NCBI GenBank assembly: GCA_030592825.1
Contig: JAUVIG010000008.1
Span: 1 to 21,948 of the forward strand
Source: Chlorobiota bacterium
GTDB lineage: Bacteria > Bacteroidota > Bacteroidia > Bacteroidales > JAADGE01
Reading direction: 5' to 3'
DNA length: 21,948 bases
Shown: piece by piece, positions 8,403 to 15,495 of the stretch
Layout: every line of letters begins with the position of its first letter
Position numbering within the stretch: position 1 is the stretch's first letter
Notes under the pieces: generated by a model
Databases searched by the model: none
Told to the model about the DNA's origin: nothing
The model's input: the letters and a program-made list of their open reading frames with translations, nothing else
Program-made: the position numbers and the translations under genes

Positions 8403-8909
8403 ATGAAGAAAATCCCTTCCGTAAATATCATTGTATTAATATTATCACTATTATTATCGGTACAATGCGGTACAACAAAATCTAAAGACTTAAAAAATAA
8501 AGAAAGTCGTACAGATATTCAACGAGATAAAGTTGTGAATTATGCAAAAAAACAAATCGGAGTTAAATACGTTTATGCAGGAAATACTCCCAAACAAGGA
8601 TTTGATTGTTCCGGTTTTACAAAATATGTTTTTTCAAATTTCGGTTATAACGTTCCGAGAAGGTCTGTTGATTACGGATCAACAGGTAAAAAAATAAATG
8701 TAAAAGAATGCAAAAAAGGAGATATTCTGCTTTTTACAGGGAGAAACAAAAGTAAAAGAGTTACAGGACATGTCGGAATTGTTGTTTCAAATTCTACCGG
8801 TACCATAAAATTCATTCATGCATCATCATCAAGAGGTATCGTGATATCTGATATGAATGTAAAATATTATAAAGAAAGAATACTCGGTGTCAGACGAATT
8901 ATTTACTAA
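8403..8909 (+). CDS. NlpC/P60 family lipoprotein, peptidoglycan endopeptidase
   Basis: A 168-residue protein with a lipoprotein signal peptide (hydrophobic residues 8-19, lipobox SVQC, Cys22), a short lysine-rich linker and one NlpC/P60 domain (~40-165). The catalytic cysteine is Cys69 in FDCSGF, the histidine is His123 in GHVGIVV, and His139 in IHASSS fits the third polar residue. Enzymes of this family cut D-glutamyl-meso-diaminopimelate bonds in peptidoglycan stems; E. coli Spr/MepS is a lipoprotein of similar size. It would act in the periplasm on the outer membrane. It is followed after 26 bases by a response regulator gene on the same strand. Confidence 0.92.
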   Translation: MKKIPSVNIIVLILSLLLSVQCGTTKSKDLKNKESRTDIQRDKVVNYAKKQIGVKYVYAGNTPKQGFDCSGFTKYVFSNFGYNVPRRSVDYGSTGKKINVKECKKGDILLFTGRNKSKRVTGHVGIVVSNSTGTIKFIHASSSRGIVISDMNVKYYKERILGVRRIIY

Positions 8910-8935
8910 TAAAGATACATAACTGATCTTTTGCA

Positions 8936-9361
8936 ATGGATTTAATAAAATCTGAAAATATATCTTATAATTGGGCTGATAAAGTCATTTTGATTGCAGA
9001 AGATGAAGTTATGAACTATCTTTATCTTGAGGAAGCATTAAAAGAAACTAAGGCAAAAATAATTTGGTGTAAAAACGGCAAAGAAGCAGTTGATAAGATC
9101 ATTTCCGAGCAAATTAAAGTTGATCTTGTTCTTATGGATATTAAAATGCCGGAAATGAACGGATACGAAGCAACTAAAAAGATCAAATCATTTTACCCCA
9201 AATTACCGATTATAATACAAACTGCATTTGCCATGCCCGAAGAAAGAAAAAAAGGATTTGAAGTCGGCGGTGATGAATATATTGAAAAACCGATCAGGCA
9301 AAACAAATTACTTTCAATAATTAATCAATTCATTAACATAAGAAAAAAACATGTTCGATAA
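8936..9361 (+). CDS. Single-domain response regulator (CheY-like receiver)
   Basis: A 141-residue protein made almost wholly of one receiver domain (~residues 15-137) with no output domain. Key positions are intact: acidic pair Glu22/Asp23 in IAEDE, phospho-acceptor Asp68 in VLMDIKMPEMNG, Thr96 in IIQTAFA and Lys118 in YIEKPI. The ~14-residue N-terminal lead is unusual for a CheY-like protein but contains nothing recognisable. Such stand-alone receivers act as phosphorelay intermediates or by protein contact. No histidine kinase is nearby, so its partner is elsewhere. The 3' end overlaps ybaB by 11 bases in another frame, which suggests translational coupling. Confidence 0.9.
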   Translation: MDLIKSENISYNWADKVILIAEDEVMNYLYLEEALKETKAKIIWCKNGKEAVDKIISEQIKVDLVLMDIKMPEMNGYEATKKIKSFYPKLPIIIQTAFAMPEERKKGFEVGGDEYIEKPIRQNKLLSIINQFINIRKKHVR

Positions 9362-9650
9362 TTTAATGTCTCAGATGCAAGAACAAGCAAATGAAATTAA
9401 AAAGAAACTTGACAATACTGTTGTTGAAGGAGAAGCTGAAAACGGACTTGTTAAAGTTAAAGCAACCGGGAATAAAAAAATTTTAAGCATTGAAATCAGC
9501 GATGATCTTGCAGATGACAAAGAAGCTGTTGAAGACCTTGTAATAGTTGCTGTAAATAAAGCATTAGAAAAAGCTTCCGGAATTGCCGCAAAAGAAACCG
9601 GTGATTTGGCAAAAGATGTGCTCCCGGATATCGGGAACTTATTCGGATAA
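9351..9650 (+). CDS. YbaB/EbfC family nucleoid-associated protein
   Basis: A 99-residue protein with the YbaB/EbfC layout: an N-terminal amphipathic helix (MQEQANEIKKKLDN), central beta strands (VEGEAENGLVKVKATGNKKILSIEIS) and a C-terminal helix (LVIVAVNKALEKASG). Members are dimers that bind DNA as tweezers-like structures. The usual neighbours dnaX and recR are absent here. ATG 9351 overlaps the response regulator stop (TAA 9359-9361) by 11 bases. A second Met at 9366 would remove the overlap and is possible, but MFDNLMSQMQ resembles the typical family start. Confidence 0.92.
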   Translation: MFDNLMSQMQEQANEIKKKLDNTVVEGEAENGLVKVKATGNKKILSIEISDDLADDKEAVEDLVIVAVNKALEKASGIAAKETGDLAKDVLPDIGNLFG

Positions 9651-9701
9651 ATAAAAATCATAAAACAAAGATTATTAATTACTTAACTATAATTTAAACG
9701 T

Positions 9702-10904
9702 ATGAAAACATTTAAAATCTCATTATTATTTCTTTTTACTTTTTTTCTTTCAAGTAACATTCAAGCACAAAAATCAGATGATCCCGTAGAAGGATATGTT
9801 TTTGAAGAAGACTTCAGAATATCGGTAACTTCGGTTAAAAACCAATATCGTTCAGGAACTTGCTGGAGTTTTTCAGCTTTATCCTTTCTCGAAGCTGAAT
9901 TAATACGAATGGGAAAAGGTGAATTCGACTTTTCTGAAATGTTCATTGTGAATCACTGCTACAAAGATAAAGCAGATCGCTATGTCAGGATGCACGGAAA
10001 TCTGAATTTCACCGGCGGCGGTGCTTTTCATGATGTAATTTATGTTTTGAAAAATTACGGTTTAGTTCCCGAAGAGATTTATAAAGGGCTGAATTACAGC
10101 ACCGAAAAACATATTCACGGTGAATTAGATGCTGTATCAGCAAAATTTATGAAAGGTGTTATCGAAAATAAAAATAAAAAAATTACTCCGGTTTGGAAAG
10201 ATGCATTTGCCGGAATTATTGATTCATATCTCGGTAAATTGCCCGAAAATTTCACGTACAGCGGTAAAAAATACACTCCTGAAAGTTATGCTGATGATGT
10301 GTTAGGATTAAACGCTGATAATTATATTGAAATAAGCAGTTTTTCGCATTACCCGTTTTATTCAACTTTTATTCTTGAAGTTCCGGACAACTGGTTATGG
10401 GGAAGTGTTTACAATCTTCCTTTAAATGAATTTACTGAAGTTATTGATCATTCTTTGAAAAACGGATATACTGTTGCATGGGCAGCAGATGTGAGCCACA
10501 AGGGATTTTCTTACAATAAAGGTATTGCCGTTATTCCCGAAACAGACGTTGAAAATATGGAAGGGCTTGAAAAAGCAAAATGGGAAAAACTATCCAAAAG
10601 TGAACGAGAAAGTCAAATTTATGCACTAAATTCAATAGTAAAAGAAAAGAAGATCACTCAAGAACTTCGTCAAGAATCTTTTGATAACTATACTACCACT
10701 GATGATCACGGAATGCTTATCGTTGGAAAAGCTCATGATCAAAACAGAAATGAATATTACATTATCAAAAATTCATGGGGGATCGGCGGCAAATACGAAG
10801 GATATTTCTATGCTTCAAAAGCATTTGTAATTATGCAAGCAACCAATATAATGGTAAATAAAGAATCTATTCCGAAAGAGATTAGAAAAAAACTAAACAT
10901 CTGA
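9702..10904 (+). CDS. Secreted C1B (bleomycin hydrolase-like) cysteine peptidase
   Basis: A 400-residue papain-superfamily peptidase of family C1B (PepC / bleomycin hydrolase). A Sec signal peptide covers residues 1-22 (FKISLLFLFTFFLSSNIQA, probable cut after QA), so unlike cytoplasmic PepC it is exported. Active-site residues are present: Gln48 (oxyanion hole) in VKNQYRSGTCWSF, nucleophile Cys54, His336 in DDHGMLIVG and Asn357 in IIKNSWG. The insert between residues ~80 and 320 is typical of C1B rather than C1A papains. It likely trims peptides as an aminopeptidase in the periplasm. It is followed by a strong terminator. Confidence 0.92.
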   Translation: MKTFKISLLFLFTFFLSSNIQAQKSDDPVEGYVFEEDFRISVTSVKNQYRSGTCWSFSALSFLEAELIRMGKGEFDFSEMFIVNHCYKDKADRYVRMHGNLNFTGGGAFHDVIYVLKNYGLVPEEIYKGLNYSTEKHIHGELDAVSAKFMKGVIENKNKKITPVWKDAFAGIIDSYLGKLPENFTYSGKKYTPESYADDVLGLNADNYIEISSFSHYPFYSTFILEVPDNWLWGSVYNLPLNEFTEVIDHSLKNGYTVAWAADVSHKGFSYNKGIAVIPETDVENMEGLEKAKWEKLSKSERESQIYALNSIVKEKKITQELRQESFDNYTTTDDHGMLIVGKAHDQNRNEYYIIKNSWGIGGKYEGYFYASKAFVIMQATNIMVNKESIPKEIRKKLNI

Positions 10905-10908
10905 CAAT

Positions 10909-10940
10909 ACGGGGAACTAATTGTTCCCTGTTTTATTTTA
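10909..10940 (+). terminator. Rho-independent terminator of the C1B peptidase gene
   Basis: Bases 10909-10917 pair with 10923-10931 (core GGGAAC / GTTCCC, one G-T pair) around loop TAATT, followed by TTTATTTTA. The stem begins five bases after the peptidase stop and ends just before the ispF ATG. ispF would therefore need read-through or a promoter at the 3' end of the peptidase gene. Confidence 0.8.
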
Positions 10941-10944
10941 CATT

Positions 10945-11424
10945 ATGAAAATAAGAACCGGCATAGGATACGATGTTCATAAATTGGTTGAAGGCAAAAC
11001 CTTAACTGTAGGAGGCATTGAAATTCCGCATTATAAAAGCAGTCTCGGACATTCAGACGGAGATGTTTTAATACATGCAATTTGTGATGCATTACTTGGT
11101 GCAGCAAATTTAAGAGACATCGGCTTTCACTTTCCTGATACTTCCGAAAAATACAAAGGAATTGACAGCAAATTATTATTAAAAGATGTTATTACTCTCT
11201 TAAAAAAAAACGAATATGAAATCAGCAATATCGACTCAACAATTATACTGCAAAAACCAAAAGTAAGAGATTATATACCGTTAATGACAAAAAAATTAGC
11301 TTCTTGCATGCAAATATCCGAAAATGATATTTCAATTAAAGCCACAACAACAGAAAAACTTGGTTTTGAAGGAAAAGAAGAAGGAATTACAGCACTTGCA
11401 ACTGTTTTGATTATTAAATACTAA
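10945..11424 (+). CDS. ispF: 2-C-methyl-D-erythritol 2,4-cyclodiphosphate synthase
   Basis: A 159-residue IspF of the MEP isoprenoid pathway, converting CDP-methylerythritol 2-phosphate to the cyclic diphosphate with release of CMP. Signatures are complete: GIGYDVHKL with metal ligands Asp10 and His12, LGHSDGDVLIHAICDALLGA with His44, DIGFHFPDT, and the C-terminal ATTTEKLGFEGKEEGI nucleotide-binding loop. Length equals the usual ~157-160. ATG 10945 was chosen because upstream sequence is terminator hairpin and the protein then begins MKIRTGIGYD as expected. Its stop is one base from the stop of the converging ATPase gene. Confidence 0.96.
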   Translation: MKIRTGIGYDVHKLVEGKTLTVGGIEIPHYKSSLGHSDGDVLIHAICDALLGAANLRDIGFHFPDTSEKYKGIDSKLLLKDVITLLKKNEYEISNIDSTIILQKPKVRDYIPLMTKKLASCMQISENDISIKATTTEKLGFEGKEEGITALATVLIIKY

Positions 11425-11425
11425 A

Positions 11426-12577
11426 TCATCTTTCTGTTATTAAAAATTCTTTAAAATTATCCGAATTAATTACTTTAAATTGATGATTTTTGTATGTCTT
11501 TTTGAAAAGATCAGGTAAATTTACTTTTTTATTTGGATTATATTTTATTTCATAAGCATAAAACAAACCATTTCGTTCTTCAATATAATCTATTTCTTTC
11601 TGTTCATACGTCCTCCAAAAATACGTATTAAATAAAGTTTTATGATGGTAATGTAATTGTTTAAGCCGTTCAGAAATACAGAAATTTTCCCATAAAGCAC
11701 CAATGTCATTTCTAAAATCAAGAGTATTCAAATTTTGAATAATCATATTTCTGATGCCGATATCCCAAAAATAAATTTTTCTGCTTTTCCCAATCTCATT
11801 GCGTAAGTTTCGTTTTAATGCCGGCAGTCTGAAAATAATAAAACTTTCCTCTAAAAGATGAATATATTTTTGAACAACGCTTTGATCAATTCTTAATTTA
11901 TTAGCCAGTTCAGTATAAGACACTTCATGACCTGTTTGAAAAGCTAAAAGTTTAAGTAAATGTATAAATATTTCAGGTTTCTTTAATTTCTGAAACGTAA
12001 AAATATCTTTAAACAAATAACTGCTTGCTATTTCTTTCAAATTATCAGTTCCGGTTTCTTCATCATTTAAAATTACAGAAGGATATAAACCAAAACGTAA
12101 AATTTTATTAAGCACTCTTTTTTGCTCAATGAAATTCATATCTTGTGTGTACTCATTATAGGACAAAGGGAAAAGATGATATACTTTTTTCCTGCCGGTT
12201 AAAGGTTCACTAATTTTATTTGAAAGTTCAAAACTTGAAGACCCGGTTGCAATTATTTTCAAATGATTGTGTTCATCTGCCAATATTTTTAACACAATAC
12301 CAATATTTTTAATTCTTTGTGCTTCATCCAAAACTAATAAATCCAATTTTTTAATTTCTTGTGATAAGACAGATATATTCTCATACGAAAATGTTTGTTG
12401 AATATCAAAATAATCACAATTAAAATAAACAGATTTCTTTGTATAATTTTTTATGATTTCCTTCACAAGAGTAGTTTTACCAACCTGCCTTGCACCATAT
12501 ATTACAATAATTTGTTTTCCGCTCTTGTTATTAATTGTTTTTTCAATATCTTTCTTTATAGTCCTGGAAATAATCAT
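11426..12577 (-). CDS. AAA family ATPase with DUF4143 domain
   Basis: A 383-residue protein of the common AAA_14/DUF4143 type. Walker A is GARQVGKTT (28-36) and Walker B is LLVLDEAQ (Asp84, Glu85), followed by the sensor-like IIATGSSSFEL. A winged-helix segment (~210-255, VSYTELANKLRIDQSVVQKY) leads into DUF4143, which ends in a PD-(D/E)XK-like core: KEIDYIEE then YEIKYN. Functions of this family are not settled; members are scattered as single genes and are often acquired horizontally. The start at 12577 is preceded by AAAGGTGAT, one of the few clear Shine-Dalgarno sequences here. A longer frame to 12622 exists but crosses a TATATTTG box. It stands alone, converging on ispF. Confidence 0.85.
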   Translation of the reverse strand: MIISRTIKKDIEKTINNKSGKQIIVIYGARQVGKTTLVKEIIKNYTKKSVYFNCDYFDIQQTFSYENISVLSQEIKKLDLLVLDEAQRIKNIGIVLKILADEHNHLKIIATGSSSFELSNKISEPLTGRKKVYHLFPLSYNEYTQDMNFIEQKRVLNKILRFGLYPSVILNDEETGTDNLKEIASSYLFKDIFTFQKLKKPEIFIHLLKLLAFQTGHEVSYTELANKLRIDQSVVQKYIHLLEESFIIFRLPALKRNLRNEIGKSRKIYFWDIGIRNMIIQNLNTLDFRNDIGALWENFCISERLKQLHYHHKTLFNTYFWRTYEQKEIDYIEERNGLFYAYEIKYNPNKKVNLPDLFKKTYKNHQFKVINSDNFKEFLITER

Positions 12578-12591
12578 ATCACCTTTTTTTG

Positions 12592-12599
12592 CAAATATA
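12592..12599 (-). promoter_or_regulatory. Possible -7 box of the AAA ATPase gene
   Basis: On the minus strand the bases read TATATTTG, matching TAnnTTTG, 14 bases before the start at 12577. No TTG is found at the expected -33 position and the resulting leader would be under 10 bases, so confidence is low. Confidence 0.3.
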
Positions 12600-12640
12600 A
12601 ACAAAAAAATAATTCTATTCATGCATTTTAGTATAATTAA

Positions 12641-12704
12641 AAGACTAAACTCTTGTATTTTATACGAATTACAAGACCAAACTCTTGCAATTCAATCGAA
12701 ATAC
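12641..12704. repeat. 32-base tandem repeat, two units
   Basis: Units 12641-12672 and 12673-12704 are adjacent and match at 25 of 32 positions; both begin AAGAC-AAACTCTTG. A weaker third unit may precede them: the last 23 bases of 12609-12640 match the first unit at about 15 positions. This lies in the 396-base gene-free gap 12578-12973 between the AAA ATPase and the FetB-like gene. The stretch 12705-12851 shows nothing I recognise. Confidence 0.55.
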
Positions 12705-12851
12705 ATAACTTTAACCTAAATTTTTGCCGATTTATTTATCTTCTAATACCAAAAACACACTATTTTACTAACTCACTATCACACTATAAACTATCATTCC
12801 AATTCACCAAAACCCTACTTCGTGTTAATAAGAAAACTCATATTTTATTGA

Positions 12852-12976
12852 TAGAGGCTATAAGAAAGCGTCAAGAACGAAGCATCCGAATATTGATAAT
12901 CAGGAGTTTACTATTGTAAATGACTGATTGTCAATTTGAGGATAATGAAGTTATTGTCGTTTTCTTATAGCCACTA
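12852..12976. repeat. 125-base near-palindrome, possible MITE
   Basis: GGCTATAAGAAA at 12856-12867 is mirrored exactly by TTTCTTATAGCC at 12961-12972. TAG/CTA extends the match outward to 12852 and 12976. Inside, ATTGATAATCAG (12892-12903) mirrors CTGATTGTCAAT (12924-12935) with one mismatch, and TTTAC/GTAAA closes a TATT loop at 12912-12915. Overall roughly three quarters of the two arms pair. The outer edge includes the FetB-like stop codon (CTA 12974-12976). No target-site duplication is evident. It may be a miniature transposable element or a large 3' hairpin of the transporter mRNA; no T-run follows on either strand. Confidence 0.7.
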
Positions 12977-13765
12977 CTTCCTGAAAATATCCTTTTTCAA
13001 ATTATCATAAGCATCAAAAGCAATCCTGTTTGAAAACAAAATTGTTAATACAACATTCATAATTGCCGATGAAAAAATAGTAATTATTAACATGATTTGA
13101 TATTTCACGGCAACACTCGGTTCACTGCCGCCGAGTATTTGCCCGGTCATCATTCCGGGTAAAGAGATTAAACCCATAACAGCAGTAGTGGCAATAGTCG
13201 GATTAAAAGCCTTCTTCAATGCATCTCTCATAAACGGATGCAGTGCTTCATTGTGAGTTGCTCCGTTTGCCAAATGCCATCTGTAATAATTCTCTTCTTC
13301 GTCAATTCTTATATAATATGCATCCAAGGCAATAATAATTGTTCTTAAAGTATTTCCCATCAACATTCCTGTAATCGGGATGAAATACCTTGCATCAAAA
13401 ATATTATTAAGTTTTATAACATATCCTAAAAAATAAGCATCGGTTACAGCTATACTAATAATGCCCGAAAACAGAACCGGAATAAAAAACAAACGAAATT
13501 TTAAGCCTGTTCTTCTTATAATCGTATAACTTGCTATCAGCGACATAATTACAACCCATACAATATTAATTGCGGCATTGTTCAGTTTAAAAATATACTC
13601 TAAATACACACCAACTAAAAGTAATTGAATCGTCATCCTTATTGTTGATACTATTGTATCTTTTACCAAACCCGTTTTATAATACCAAAGTATCAGTACG
13701 GGAATTAACATTAAAGCATATCCTGCAAACAATTCAAAATAATTAATATCAACTACTTTATCCAT
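12974..13765 (-). CDS. FetB-like (UPF0014) ABC transporter permease
   Basis: A 263-residue membrane protein of the UPF0014/FetB family, close to the 259 of E. coli FetB. Hydrophobic segments suggest about six or seven membrane spans (roughly residues 10-27, 39-60, 65-84, 92-115, 125-147, 190-212 and 222-247). The family signature GLISLPGMMTGQILGG lies near residue 200 and a cytoplasmic loop rich in E, R and H precedes it. In E. coli FetAB is an iron exporter that protects from oxidative stress; other members have been linked to other metals or resistance. The gene begins eight bases after the ATPase gene ends, so the two form an operon. Its stop codon is the outer edge of the palindromic repeat. 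Confidence 0.88.
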   Translation of the reverse strand: MDKVVDINYFELFAGYALMLIPVLILWYYKTGLVKDTIVSTIRMTIQLLLVGVYLEYIFKLNNAAINIVWVVIMSLIASYTIIRRTGLKFRLFFIPVLFSGIISIAVTDAYFLGYVIKLNNIFDARYFIPITGMLMGNTLRTIIIALDAYYIRIDEEENYYRWHLANGATHNEALHPFMRDALKKAFNPTIATTAVMGLISLPGMMTGQILGGSEPSVAVKYQIMLIITIFSSAIMNVVLTILFSNRIAFDAYDNLKKDIFRK

Positions 13766-13773
13766 ATAATCAT

Positions 13774-14388
13774 TTATAATTCAATTACTTTATCCGAATT
13801 CTTAATCCAATATTCATCATGTGTTGAAGCAATAACTGTTAGGTCTTTAATTGATAATATATAATCCGTTACAATTTTCTTAACATTTTCATCAAGTGCA
13901 GAAGTGGGTTCGTCTACTAATAATAGAGGTTTTTTCAATAAAAGGCAACTTAACAAAATAATTCTTTGCTTTTGCCCTCCTGATATTTCTTTTACTTTCT
14001 TGTATAACATATCTTCTGTTAAATTAAATTTTGAAAATAAGCTGAAAACATCTTCTTTCCCCGGCTTTAAGTCTTTGTTCAAAGCAAATTCAAAAGGTGT
14101 ATATAAAAGCTCTTCAACTGTTTTTGAATTTAATGAAGTATCTTGAGGTAACCATGCAATTTTTTTTCTGATTTCTCTGACAGTTGTTGCATCTTGTTGA
14201 ATTCCGCAAACCTCAACATTACCCTCAAAATGAGGAATAAATCCGGCAATAACATTTAACAAAGTAGTTTTACCCCTACCCGATTCTCCTGTCAATGCCA
14301 ATTTTTCACCCTTATTTAAAGATAATGAAAAATCTTTAAAAATAACTTCGTTTTGAAAACTGATATTCAAATTCTTTATTTTTATCAT
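13774..14388 (-). CDS. FetA-like ABC transporter ATP-binding protein
   Basis: A 204-residue ABC ATPase, short as is usual for FetA. Walker A is GESGRGKTT (34-42), Q-loop Gln82 in WLPQD, signature SGGQKQR (136-142), Walker B LLLVDEPTSALD with Asp159/Glu160, and H-loop His190 in ASTHDE. With the UPF0014 permease it should form an exporter driven by ATP at the inner membrane. The frame is open back to 14415 (MVEPQRL), but MIKIKNLNISF is the typical N-terminus for this family, so 14388 was taken. PadR lies 178 bases upstream on the same strand. No TAnnTTTG box was found in that gap, so the three genes may share the padR promoter. Confidence 0.87.
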   Translation of the reverse strand: MIKIKNLNISFQNEVIFKDFSLSLNKGEKLALTGESGRGKTTLLNVIAGFIPHFEGNVEVCGIQQDATTVREIRKKIAWLPQDTSLNSKTVEELLYTPFEFALNKDLKPGKEDVFSLFSKFNLTEDMLYKKVKEISGGQKQRIILLSCLLLKKPLLLVDEPTSALDENVKKIVTDYILSIKDLTVIASTHDEYWIKNSDKVIEL

Positions 14389-14566
14389 ATAAATTAATCT
14401 TTGCGGTTCTACCATTATTTTAATGGAAATATTTTTTTATAAATGCAGCTATATGGCAATTTTTAACACTTGAATGCTACAATGATTATATGCTTATATA
14501 ATTAAATAACAGATAGATATGTAACGAAATTAAGATGTATTTTTGTATTTAACTCATTTTATATTA

Positions 14567-14881
14567 TTAATCACCTTCATTTAATTCAGAAACTAATTCA
14601 TTTGCTTTCACTTTTGCATTTTTTAATATTGCAATTCCTTCTTTTGTAATACTGTAATATTTTCTAATTTTTCCGTTTACATTTTCTTTTTCAGACGATA
14701 TATATCCGTCTTTTTCTAGTTTATGAAAAATTGGGTAAAGTGTACCGTATGAAATATCATATCCGTGCCTTTTTAATTCATTCTGAAATTTAGCACCGAA
14801 AACAGGCTCTTTTGAAGCATGATGTAAAATATGAAGTCGAATAAACCCAAATAACAAATCTCTTATTAACTTATTTTCCAT
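14567..14881 (-). CDS. PadR family transcriptional regulator
   Basis: A 104-residue PadR subfamily-2 type protein: an N-terminal winged helix (residues ~1-75) with the signature ISYGTLYPIFHKLEKDGYI, the beta wing KIRKYYSITKEG, and a short C-terminal dimerisation helix. PadR proteins are usually repressors lifted by a ligand, often controlling a neighbouring transporter. Here it lies upstream of the FetAB-like exporter on the same strand, which makes that exporter the likely target. Its own promoter carries two matching pseudo-palindromes, so autorepression is likely. Confidence 0.92.
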   Translation of the reverse strand: MENKLIRDLLFGFIRLHILHHASKEPVFGAKFQNELKRHGYDISYGTLYPIFHKLEKDGYISSEKENVNGKIRKYYSITKEGIAILKNAKVKANELVSELNEGD

Positions 14882-14913
14882 ATTATTATGTTTCTTAAAC
14901 TAATTGACTGTTA

Positions 14914-14960
14914 TATTATCGAAAAACAATATTGCAAAGATATATCGTTTTTCGATAATA
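14914..14960. promoter_or_regulatory. Two-site operator of padR
   Basis: TATTATCGAAAAAC (14914-14927) and GTTTTTCGATAATA (14947-14960) are exact inverted copies with a 19-base spacer. Each side also forms a small palindrome of the form TATCG-N5-CGATA: TATCGTTTTTCGATA at 14943-14957 is perfect, and TATCGAAAAACAATA at 14917-14931 has one mismatch. The first fits between the -33 and -7 elements of padR and the second covers the expected start of transcription, the standard arrangement for repression. Confidence 0.7.
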
Positions 14961-14963
14961 CAA
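14935..14963 (-). promoter_or_regulatory. padR promoter
   Basis: On the minus strand TTG (14961-14963) and TATCTTTG (14935-14942) are 18 bases apart, a full match to the Bacteroidota -33/-7 pattern. Transcription would begin near 14929, leaving a leader of about 48 bases before the padR ATG at 14881. Confidence 0.75.
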
Positions 14964-14980
14964 AAATATTTTAAAAATAC

Positions 14981-15012
14981 TTTGCACGCATAAGATTTTT
15001 TTTGTAAATTTG
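14981..15012 (+). promoter_or_regulatory. marR promoter
   Basis: TTTG at 14981-14984 and TAAATTTG at 15005-15012 are separated by 20 bases. The predicted start of transcription is near 15018, 17 bases before the ATG at 15035. It is divergent from the padR promoter, with the two -33 elements about 20 bases apart. Confidence 0.7.
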
Positions 15013-15034
15013 CAATGCACGCATAAGATTTTTT
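14983..15034. promoter_or_regulatory. Direct-repeat operator of the MarR gene
   Basis: The 19-base sequence TGCACGCATAAGATTTTTT occurs twice without mismatch, at 14983-15001 and 15016-15034, a 33-base period (about three helical turns). The first copy begins at the -33 TTTG and the second covers the expected start of transcription and ends at the start codon. This placement suggests binding sites for the MarR protein itself on one face of the DNA. Confidence 0.65.
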
Positions 15035-15475
15035 ATGAAACTAAAAGACACAATTGACTTTCACATCAAAGGAACTTGGCATTCTTTAACAAAAATGTAT
15101 AACAGAATAGCGGCTAAATATGATGCATCACAAACAGTTGCATATATTCTGGTTAATATTGATAAAGAAGGAACACCTGCCACTCACATTGCTGCAAGAC
15201 TCGGCATGGAAGCTACAAGTTTAAGCAGAGTATTGAAAAAAATGGAAGACCAACAATATATCTTTAAAAAAGTTGATAAATCTGATAAAAGAATAATGAA
15301 AATCTTCCTAACTTCTCTCGGAGTTGAAAAAAGAAAAATTGTCAAGCAAATTTTGATTGATTTTAACAAAAAGGTTTTAATAAAAATTTCAAAAGAGGAA
15401 ATGAAAATATTTTATAAAGTCATAAATACTATAAATGAACTGGCATATCAAGAAAATCCGGTAAATATAAAGTGA
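15035..15475 (+). CDS. MarR family transcriptional regulator
   Basis: A 146-residue MarR-type winged-helix dimer. The N-terminal helix (IKGTWHSLTKMYNRIAAKY) begins the dimer interface. The recognition helix is in GMEATSLSRVLKKMEDQQYI (~residues 57-76), followed by the wing DKSDKRIMKIFLTSLG, and the C-terminal helix completes the dimer. A MarR gene next to fadN-fadA-acyl-CoA dehydrogenase is, to my knowledge, a recurrent arrangement in Bacteroidota. The likely role is therefore acyl-CoA-responsive repression of beta-oxidation. Here a repeat array separates it from fadN, so regulation would have to act on a separate fadN promoter. Confidence 0.9.
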   Translation: MKLKDTIDFHIKGTWHSLTKMYNRIAAKYDASQTVAYILVNIDKEGTPATHIAARLGMEATSLSRVLKKMEDQQYIFKKVDKSDKRIMKIFLTSLGVEKRKIVKQILIDFNKKVLIKISKEEMKIFYKVINTINELAYQENPVNIK

Positions 15476-15495
15476 ACCGAAAATTAAACAGAAAC

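Noticed and set aside
8921..8935. ATCTTTTG as a promoter for the response regulator gene
   Set aside because: It lies only a few bases before the ATG and lacks the TA; the gene is more likely cotranscribed with the NlpC/P60 gene.
14389..14415. Nine-residue N-terminal extension on the FetA-like ATPase
   Set aside because: The family normally starts with a short MI-x-I-x-N-L strand, which begins at 14388; the extra residues add no known feature.
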